A DNA stretch of 64,000 bases from Leptospira ryugenii (GTDB lineage Bacteria; Spirochaetota; Leptospiria; Leptospirales; Leptospiraceae), in NCBI RefSeq assembly GCF_003114855.1, contig NZ_BFBB01000004.1, positions 1-64,000 of the forward strand, in the 5' to 3' direction. A program made the translations under genes and the position numbers. The notes under the pieces are model-generated. The model worked only from the letters and a program-made list of their open reading frames with translations, had not been told where the DNA came from and ran no database searches. Below, piece after piece: positions 55,680 to 62,096 of this stretch; position 1 is the first letter of the stretch, and each line of letters opens with the position of its first letter.

Positions 55680-56228
55680 TCACTTGACAAGCTTGAATTT
55701 AAAAATCAGAAAATCAAGACCTGCTAAGGTGATCAAACTCAAGAGAAAATAGTATGTTAGATAAAACCTATGGTGATTTTTTCTTTTTAAGGTATCAAAC
55801 ATATACTTTAACCAGGAAAGATATTCCCTCTTCCATGCTTTTCTTTCCATTTGATAGATAGAATAATCGTAGATGGCTGCGTCCAACTGGATAGAAGCCT
55901 CCCATAACCTTTTGGCATATTTTGCAGTCTTGAAATCCTGGTGGCTCTCGAAACTATTAGAATTGGAAAGTGAAACAACAATAACTCCAATTGAATTTTC
56001 ATATTGCCGCAAAACTCTTTCGAGAGATTTATAATTTTGAACGCGAATCGCATATTCAATTGATAAGGATATCTTTTCCAAAGATTTGGAATCAAGTTGC
56101 ATGGCTTTGGGTGAAAAGTCTTTTTCTGAAGATTCCCATTGCAACTTGCCGATCAAAAATACCGCAAATAAAGAAACTAAGATCACAACAATACCATGGA
56201 GCAAATAAATAAATCGAAACGATTTCAT
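55680..56228 (-). CDS. Two-helix membrane protein with periplasmic helical domain
   Basis: This encodes 182 residues. It has an N-terminal helix (about 8-27), a soluble, helical, Tyr/Ser/Glu-rich middle (about 30-155) and a C-terminal helix (about 158-175) followed by a short basic tail. The topology resembles a four-helix ligand-binding sensor domain without an effector. No family is recognised. It lies three bases after the ankyrin gene and 23 bases before the alkylation-repair gene in a minus-strand unit. Confidence 0.6.
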   Translation of the reverse strand: MKSFRFIYLLHGIVVILVSLFAVFLIGKLQWESSEKDFSPKAMQLDSKSLEKISLSIEYAIRVQNYKSLERVLRQYENSIGVIVVSLSNSNSFESHQDFKTAKYAKRLWEASIQLDAAIYDYSIYQMERKAWKREYLSWLKYMFDTLKRKNHHRFYLTYYFLLSLITLAGLDFLIFKFKLVK

Positions 56229-56231
56229 AAG

Positions 56232-57017
56232 CTAAAAGAGTCTTAATTGTTGTTTGAGAATATTTTGGTCAATCAAGGGATCTTTTTGTAACTCTAATCC
56301 CAAATCGTAAGCAGTTTGGCTTTTTCGATTCTGGGAAAGGGTATTTGCACCTGCAGCAATCAGTAATTTGGTGACTTCAAGTTTTTGAGGGTGCATGCTT
56401 GACATTGAATAATGGAGAGCAGTATTGCCCAAATAATCTTTTACATCTATCGATTGTTTTGCTCCTTTTGCCAAAAGAATTTTCACCATCTTTGGATCTC
56501 CATTTTTGACAAATAGATGCAGAACCGTTTGTTCGGTTAAATCTGTTTTATCATTTAGATTAATGGCTGAAGTCAAAACTGAGTTTAGGATTTCTGAATC
56601 CTTTACCTCAGACATATAATGTAAAACCGTAGCTTTCTCATCATCTTTTTGCCTTGGGTCCACACCTAAAGATACCAAGAGTGGGATGTATTCAAAACGA
56701 TGGTTCAGTGCAGCCAGGTGTAAGGCAGTTCTACCATCCCGATCCTTTGCATTGGGATTTGCCCCCGACTTCAATATGGACTTTATTTTCTCCTCATTGC
56801 CCTTCCCTATCACAACTTGGTGCAGCCTTGTACGGAAAGAATCATTTTCAATTTTTGAAACAAAGTCCTTCACCGCAAAAAAAGGAATCAAAATGGGATA
56901 GAGTAAAACCTTTTCATACCATTTAAAATTTGGCTTCACATCCATGGCAAACAATCCTTGTGGCACCCAAAGGTAAATTAAAAGTAGGCTACAGATATAG
57001 AATCTAAACATTTTCAT
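56232..57017 (-). CDS. Secreted ankyrin-repeat protein
   Basis: This encodes 261 residues with an N-terminal hydrophobic signal (cleavage near 'GLFAMD') and no lipobox Cys at the right place. About five ankyrin repeats span residues 70-240 ('DGRTALHLAALNHRFEYIPLLVSLGVDP', 'TVLHLFVKNGDPKMVKILLAKGAKQ', 'TALHYSMSSMHPQKLEVTKLLIAAGANT'). It is probably periplasmic and involved in protein contacts. First gene of the minus-strand unit running to the SDR. Confidence 0.82.
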   Translation of the reverse strand: MKMFRFYICSLLLIYLWVPQGLFAMDVKPNFKWYEKVLLYPILIPFFAVKDFVSKIENDSFRTRLHQVVIGKGNEEKIKSILKSGANPNAKDRDGRTALHLAALNHRFEYIPLLVSLGVDPRQKDDEKATVLHYMSEVKDSEILNSVLTSAINLNDKTDLTEQTVLHLFVKNGDPKMVKILLAKGAKQSIDVKDYLGNTALHYSMSSMHPQKLEVTKLLIAAGANTLSQNRKSQTAYDLGLELQKDPLIDQNILKQQLRLF

Positions 57018-57102
57018 TCAGAAAAATTCTCTCTATCGCCGTTTAATATTCAATTGAAAAATTTGATTTCCACTGCTTTCAAAATTTATTCATTGTATCC
57101 AA

Positions 57103-57822
57103 ATGATGAGTAATACTTTTAAAAACTTACTATTCCTAATATGGACTTCCGCCTTTTTTTCGTTGGGTTTCCCCTTCCTCTATTCAGAAACGCTTACACC
57201 TCAAAACCAGAAAGCAATTGAGGCCTTTTATAAAAAAGATTGGGCTGAAGCAGAAAAATGGTTTTTGGAGAGTTTAAAAATAAATCCCAAAGATCCCTAT
57301 GCTAACTATAATTTGGCCTGCCTATATTCCATACGATTAAATGAATGTGAAGAGCTTAGCAATGAAGATACAATTTATACGCTATTGCAAACGGCTGTGG
57401 AAGCTAAACCATCATATCGTAGCTTAATGCTAAAGGATAAAGATCTTTCCTTACTCCGTTCGACATATAGATTCAATACCATTGCCGGTTTGCCCAAACA
57501 AGAAATCTTTACAAAGATCCATTGGTATGGTCCGAGTCCAGGAGCCTACGGACCAGTTTCTTCCATCGTGTTTGAGGCAAATGGGCGCTTTACATTTTCC
57601 ATGGTTCAATTTAGAGAAAATGATGGTGCCCTAGAAAGGCCAAAATTCGCAGGGACTTATGTATGGATTTCAGACCAAGTGATAGAGCTAGATTTCCAGA
57701 AAGTCCCAAAAAGTTTTCCCAAACAAACAAAAAGAATAAAGGCAACCTGGAAACAAAACAGCCTTAAAATCGAGGGATTTGAATATTCTTTTACCGACTC
57801 TCCTGATCGTTGTTCGGCTTAA
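57103..57822 (+). CDS. Exported TPR-repeat protein
   Basis: This encodes 239 residues from ATG 57103 with a signal peptide (hydrophobic to about residue 25). One or two TPR units ('AIEAFYKKDWAEAEKWFLESLKINPKDPYANYNLACLY', about 37-78) precede a C-terminal beta-rich part ('GRFTFSMVQF', 'FAGTYVWISDQVIELDF'). That part has the look of a lipocalin-like or DUF-type barrel. No family is recognised for the second half. The ribosome binding site is weak. Confidence 0.65.
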   Translation: MMSNTFKNLLFLIWTSAFFSLGFPFLYSETLTPQNQKAIEAFYKKDWAEAEKWFLESLKINPKDPYANYNLACLYSIRLNECEELSNEDTIYTLLQTAVEAKPSYRSLMLKDKDLSLLRSTYRFNTIAGLPKQEIFTKIHWYGPSPGAYGPVSSIVFEANGRFTFSMVQFRENDGALERPKFAGTYVWISDQVIELDFQKVPKSFPKQTKRIKATWKQNSLKIEGFEYSFTDSPDRCSA

Positions 57823-57858
57823 AAAAAGAAAACATCTCGAGCTTTAGGAAAATTTTTA

Positions 57859-57907
57859 CTTGATTATAGTATGTATAATGATAATATGTGTACATACTAT
57901 AATCAAG
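57859..57907 (+). promoter_or_regulatory. 49-bp inverted repeat with 17-bp perfect arms, MarR-type operator candidate
   Basis: The arms CTTGATTATAGTATGTA (57859-57875) and TACATACTATAATCAAG (57891-57907) are exactly complementary and separated by 15 bases. TATAAT (57874-57879) overlaps the left arm as a possible -10. The right arm runs into the AGAGGAAG ribosome binding site of the SRPBCC gene. It is probably the operator for the MarR protein encoded downstream, or an mRNA hairpin affecting translation. Confidence 0.75.
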
Positions 57908-57916
57908 AGGAAGCAA

Positions 57917-58345
57917 ATGATATCAAAATCATATTCTTACATCACAAAGGAAATTGGCGCAGAAGAGATTTGGAAAGTTGTGAGTAATATAAACAAATGG
58001 ACTGAATGGGATAAAACTTTGAAGTTTGCCAAAATCGACGGCGAATTTAAAGCAGGAAATTTTTTTACCATTCAGCCTACAAATGGGCCAAAGGTAAAAA
58101 TTCTATTGGTGGATGTAAAACCATCAGAATATTTTAAAGATTTAACTCGTTTTCCCTTTGCAAAGATGTATGGGGAGCATTTTTATGAACAAACGAAGGA
58201 AGGACTCAAGATAACAATAACCATGAGTATTTCAGGCATTTTAAGTTCGTTTTGGAACCATATCGTTATGAAAGATATTGTTTCCCATTTACCTGAAGAC
58301 ATCGAGGCACAGATCATTGAAGCAAAGAAAATCAAATCAAGCTAG
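57917..58345 (+). CDS. SRPBCC-fold (START-like) protein
   Basis: This encodes 142 residues from ATG 57917 (AGAGGAAG nine bases upstream; the longer frame to 57860 is only the inverted repeat). It shows the SRPBCC pattern: 'EIGAEEIWKVVSNINKWTEWDKTLKFAKI', then the strand-rich body and a C-terminal helix. Such proteins bind hydrophobic ligands or act with ArsR/MarR regulators. It is co-transcribed with the MarR gene, whose likely start (TTG 58317) lies in its last codons. Confidence 0.82.
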   Translation: MISKSYSYITKEIGAEEIWKVVSNINKWTEWDKTLKFAKIDGEFKAGNFFTIQPTNGPKVKILLVDVKPSEYFKDLTRFPFAKMYGEHFYEQTKEGLKITITMSISGILSSFWNHIVMKDIVSHLPEDIEAQIIEAKKIKSS

Positions 58346-58784
58346 TGCCGATCGTACTTTCCGAGTAAAAAAGGCAGAGGACAGTACTGGCTTTTTACTC
58401 TGGCAAGTAATTAGTATCTGGCAAAGAGAAATCAGGCATCGATTAGAGCCACTTGGTTTAACACATTCGCAGTTTGTTTTGCTCGCAAGTTTACTTTGGC
58501 TAAATTCTCAAAATGAAGAGGTCACTCAAGTCCTGATTTCTGAACATACAAAAATAGATCCTATGACAACTTCTTCCGTATTGCGAACATTAGAAAAAAA
58601 AGGATATATCCAACGAAGTGAACATAGTACTGATACGAGAGCAAAATCTATCCTCTTAAGCATTGATGGTGAAAAAATTGCAAAACAGGCCGTTCGCGAG
58701 GTTGAAACTTTCGATCATGAGTTCTTTGCCTCCCTCGGATCGAATAAAAAAGATTTCAACAATCGTTTAAAGACATTGTTATAA
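58317..58784 (+). CDS. MarR-family transcriptional regulator
   Basis: This encodes 155 residues from TTG 58317 (GAGG nine bases upstream); a TTG at 58278 is the outer limit of the frame. It has the winged-helix MarR pattern: 'FLLWQVISIWQREIRHRLEPLGLTHSQFVLLASLLWL', 'ISEHTKIDPMTTSSVLRTLEKKGYIQRSEHSTDTRAKSILLS'. It probably represses the SRPBCC/MarR unit through the inverted repeat at 57859-57907 and may respond to a ligand bound by either protein. Confidence 0.85.
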   Translation: MKQRKSNQASADRTFRVKKAEDSTGFLLWQVISIWQREIRHRLEPLGLTHSQFVLLASLLWLNSQNEEVTQVLISEHTKIDPMTTSSVLRTLEKKGYIQRSEHSTDTRAKSILLSIDGEKIAKQAVREVETFDHEFFASLGSNKKDFNNRLKTLL

Positions 58785-58804
58785 TTGTTGAACTCTATTC
58801 GGAA

Positions 58805-60901
58805 TCATGGCCAATTCCTCATTTGTATGGTCCCTGAACCACCAACTCCAATGATCTTATTTTTAGATGGGTTGCTTGTTAATCCTATGAATGAGTTATC
58901 CGACATGGGAAGCTCGCGGATCCAATTTTGACCTTGATCCGATGTACGCCAAGTCCCGGAAGTTCCTGAAACTATACCGTTCCTTTCGTCCAGAAATAAA
59001 ACCGATGTATTAAAAGTAGATTTTGCATTTTTCTCAAAAATCTTTCTCCAAGATTGTCCTCTATCAGTTGAGATGTAAGCTGAATCGACTGGTGATGTGG
59101 AGTTTGAAGCACCTGATCCAACAAAAATAGTATTCGCATTTAGTACATGGATGTCATACAAATTGACTCCAGCCATAGATGGGACTTGTGTCCAATTGGC
59201 ACCGGAATCAGTAGATAAGTATACGCCGTGCGCTGAAAAATTCGTCGCAGAGGTTAAACCAGACACAGCGATCGCAGTTGTTTCATCTATGAATTTTACA
59301 TCCGTCATGTTTGCATTGATTGGGAAAGCGATATTCCAAGTAACTCCAGAATCCGTTGATCTAGATATATTTCCAGTAGAGCCGACTCGAACAGCTAATA
59401 GTACGACTCCTGATTGGTTTGCCGCGACTCCCCGAAACTCGCTACTTGCCGCTATTGAACCAAAGCTTGCTGGAACATTCCAATCTAAACCTCCATTTGT
59501 TGAATAGACAGCCATTCGTTGATTGCCGACCGACCAGACAAGACCATTCGGATTTGCATATATTGAGCGAAATAGACCTGTTACTGATCGAAAAACAGTC
59601 TGCCACGAATTTCCACCATCAGTTGTTTTCAATACGATTCTAGGTGCATTCGTAAATCCACCGCTTGTATAACCGACAGTGTCTGATACCATAGTAACTC
59701 GCCCAAATTGAGAATTTTCACCCTCTCCTCTTGCTGACCAGGACTCCCCTCCATCGGAAGATTGGATTAAATTTGGACCAAAACTAGAATCTATATAACA
59801 CACTAGATCATTTCTATTCTTCTTGATAAAACCCGCGTTAGATACATTTACAGAGGGTATATTAGGTGAATATGTCCTGCGCCAACTATTTCCACCGTCG
59901 GTGGTTTTATCTATAAAGGGATAGTAGTTTGGAGCTATTCCAGATGAAATCATAAATCCAGTTTGATCGTCTAAAAAATCTATGATCGGCTGAGAAGCTG
60001 AGTCTATGTCACTGGGAAGATTTACTGTTGCATAGGTTTGTCCGCCATCGGTAGTTTTGCGAACGACAGGTGAGGAGGAGACAATTCCGGAGATAAAACC
60101 GATTTCCGTTGACACAAAAGATACAATTAACCTTGAGGCATCCATACCAGTGTTAAATGGTCTACTTGTCCAAGTCTTCCCAAAATCATTACTATATACA
60201 AAATAGGATTGAGTTTGCGTATTATTTGTACCCCAAGCATAAAACTGTCCATTTTCAAATCCTTTAAAACCTGAAACTAAAAAATTAACCTCCGAATATC
60301 TTTGCCAATTTTTTCCTTGCTCATCAGAAGCATAAAAGAAGGATCTTGCTGGATCTGCGACTGCAAATGCCAAAAATCCCTGACCTGAATTTTTTAAAAA
60401 CTGTAAAGCAGTTATGGCACCTACTGTAGTATCCAATGGGATTTGCTTCCAAGTTCTGCCAGAGTCCTCGGAGAATTGAAAGTAACTTGAGGTATAGGTT
60501 TCGTTTCCTCCACCAATAAATAAATTCCGGGTAAACGGATGGCTCTCGATCGTATTTATATTATGGTCACGATCTCCTGCAACAAGCCTCCTCCAATTTG
60601 CACCGCCGTCTGCAGTTCGCATTACTAAACCACTTTGGCCAATGATAAATCCAATTTGGTCAGTTAAAAATAGACCACCATTCTTAAAGTTTCCAGTAGG
60701 CTTTCGATGTACTTCTTGCCAAGACAAGGTAGCGAATGGAACTTCGCATCGTCCCGAGGCGCAGTTCAACAAGACAGTAGACCAAAATGAGCGGGAATTA
60801 GGATCCCCAGGATTATCCAAATCTAATGTGCAGTTCATTGCAAAAGAGAAAAGGAAAGGTAATATGAAGATGTGAAAATGATTTATGATTAAACTTCGCA
60901 T
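58805..60901 (-). CDS. BNR/Ycf48-like repeat lipoprotein
   Basis: This 698-residue lipoprotein has a hydrophobic signal and lipobox 'FAMNC' (about residue 24). It is built of repeated 'TDGGxxW' and 'STDSGANW' Asp-box/BNR motifs every 40-60 residues, the blade turns of a seven-bladed-propeller-like fold. The Ycf48/PSII-stability-like family has the same repeats and is common in non-photosynthetic bacteria as secreted or outer-membrane proteins. It is likely exposed on the cell surface. A 20-base gap separates it from MarR convergently. Confidence 0.82.
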   Translation of the reverse strand: MRSLIINHFHIFILPFLFSFAMNCTLDLDNPGDPNSRSFWSTVLLNCASGRCEVPFATLSWQEVHRKPTGNFKNGGLFLTDQIGFIIGQSGLVMRTADGGANWRRLVAGDRDHNINTIESHPFTRNLFIGGGNETYTSSYFQFSEDSGRTWKQIPLDTTVGAITALQFLKNSGQGFLAFAVADPARSFFYASDEQGKNWQRYSEVNFLVSGFKGFENGQFYAWGTNNTQTQSYFVYSNDFGKTWTSRPFNTGMDASRLIVSFVSTEIGFISGIVSSSPVVRKTTDGGQTYATVNLPSDIDSASQPIIDFLDDQTGFMISSGIAPNYYPFIDKTTDGGNSWRRTYSPNIPSVNVSNAGFIKKNRNDLVCYIDSSFGPNLIQSSDGGESWSARGEGENSQFGRVTMVSDTVGYTSGGFTNAPRIVLKTTDGGNSWQTVFRSVTGLFRSIYANPNGLVWSVGNQRMAVYSTNGGLDWNVPASFGSIAASSEFRGVAANQSGVVLLAVRVGSTGNISRSTDSGVTWNIAFPINANMTDVKFIDETTAIAVSGLTSATNFSAHGVYLSTDSGANWTQVPSMAGVNLYDIHVLNANTIFVGSGASNSTSPVDSAYISTDRGQSWRKIFEKNAKSTFNTSVLFLDERNGIVSGTSGTWRTSDQGQNWIRELPMSDNSFIGLTSNPSKNKIIGVGGSGTIQMRNWP

Positions 60902-61143
60902 ATATGAAAAAAATCCTGAATGAAAGAGAAATCAAGGAATTTTGTTTAGGATAACTACGTAATTTTCAAATTATCCACAAACAATTTCATAGGTTTTGTG
61001 CAATTTATTTCCTCGCCTGCTGTTATAGGATTTCAAGCAGCAAATTAATAGATTTAGGTTAAAAAGATTTGGCTTCGCTCTATTTTTCGTCCATATCAAA
61101 AAACATGCTAGAGTTCTTATGGGCTTTGTTCGAAACTCTCGGT
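60902..61143. other. Intergenic, 242 bases, AT-rich
   Basis: AT-rich sequence upstream of the minus-strand BNR gene and downstream of the minus-strand barrel gene. It holds one perfect DnaA-box consensus TTATCCACA (60971-60979) but no cluster, and no open frame or convincing terminator. A promoter for the BNR gene probably lies here but cannot be assigned. Confidence 0.4.
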
Positions 61144-61917
61144 TCAATGGGGCAAAATCCGAAACCCCAATCCAATGCGAATGCCCTCTTCTTTTAAAAA
61201 ATCTGTTCTACCCAAATCCGAAAAAAGAGAAGACCGATAAACTTCTAGAGAAACCAAAATTTGCTCATATACATATCTTGTTCCGATTGATACAGATTCC
61301 TTCCGTCCTCTTCCACCTTCCCAGATTTGGCCAAGCCCTCCTCGAGTATAGAAATCAAAATTGCCTAAAGGAAGGTGTAAACTCAGCTCTAGCTCCTTCG
61401 ACGTAATGCTAGCATTTAAAGTTCTAGAAATGAATGTCGCATAGTTACTGAGTTCCGGAGAGTCATCTCTGGGATTTGGAATGGGAATACCGAAGGATGC
61501 AAGGATCAGATAATCTCCCGGTAAAACATTTGTCACAACAGTATTGGATCTAGTGAGACTCCCCCCTAAACCTAACCAAGGTAAAATGGCGTACTCTACG
61601 CCTAATCTTGCATTGAAATTCTGAATTTGTGATTCCTGGTAATCAATGGATTTGCTTAGACCTAAATTTTTTCGTTCGATATTCGGTGAATTGAGCAGTG
61701 GGACCACATCATATAAGAAAAAAAGATTTGTAAATCTTTCAGGTGAGGCATCATCAGAAACTTTACTTACTAAGGAACCACCCTGAAGCTCAACTAGCCA
61801 TTGTTTTGTTTGGAAAGCAGACGTTGATGCTTTCAGCTGGAGTTGTGAAGGGAGGGAAAATATTACTATAAGAAATAGAAGTTTAATGATTGAACGAAAA
61901 AGTGGATACAGGTTCAT
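61144..61917 (-). CDS. Outer-membrane beta-barrel protein (predicted)
   Basis: This encodes 257 residues with a signal peptide (basic, then hydrophobic to about residue 30). The mature part is rich in alternating hydrophobic/polar strands with aromatic girdles ('QWLVELQGGSLV', 'NARLGVEYAILPWLGLGGSL', 'LELSLHLPLGNFDFYTRGGLGQ', 'RYVYEQILVSLEVYRSSLF', 'IRIGLGFRILPH'). About eight to ten strands fit a small outer-membrane barrel. The terminal residue is His rather than the usual Phe or Trp. Its start region lies in a hairpin (61917-61956). Function unknown. Confidence 0.75.
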   Translation of the reverse strand: MNLYPLFRSIIKLLFLIVIFSLPSQLQLKASTSAFQTKQWLVELQGGSLVSKVSDDASPERFTNLFFLYDVVPLLNSPNIERKNLGLSKSIDYQESQIQNFNARLGVEYAILPWLGLGGSLTRSNTVVTNVLPGDYLILASFGIPIPNPRDDSPELSNYATFISRTLNASITSKELELSLHLPLGNFDFYTRGGLGQIWEGGRGRKESVSIGTRYVYEQILVSLEVYRSSLFSDLGRTDFLKEEGIRIGLGFRILPH

Positions 61918-61956
61918 CGTAAAGGATTCCTAAGATCGGAAATGGGACCTTTACGA
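61917..61956 (-). promoter_or_regulatory. 9-bp hairpin covering the start of the outer-membrane barrel gene
   Basis: TCGTAAAGG (61917-61925) and CCTTTACGA (61948-61956) are perfect arms. On the minus-strand mRNA the 3' arm reads into the ATG (61915-61917). The AGGA ribosome binding site lies in the loop, where a second TTCC/GGAA pairing may form. Start and ribosome binding site could therefore be sequestered, as in an RNA thermometer or a translational switch. Inferred from sequence only. Confidence 0.5.
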
Positions 61957-62096
61957 TTAGACTATCCTAATATCCTTTTTCTATTTACTCAAAAAATCTC
62001 ATTGATTTTTTTTAAGCAAACAGGACCATAATATCCCGATTCAAAAGATTTTAATTTTCTCATGTAAAGAATATTCCAATTTGTTCCAGAGTTCTT

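Noticed and set aside
60971..60979. Perfect DnaA-box consensus TTATCCACA in an intergenic gap, possible origin
   Set aside because: It is a single box with no cluster, no AT-rich unwinding repeats and no dnaA, dnaN or gyrase genes nearby, so it is most likely chance.
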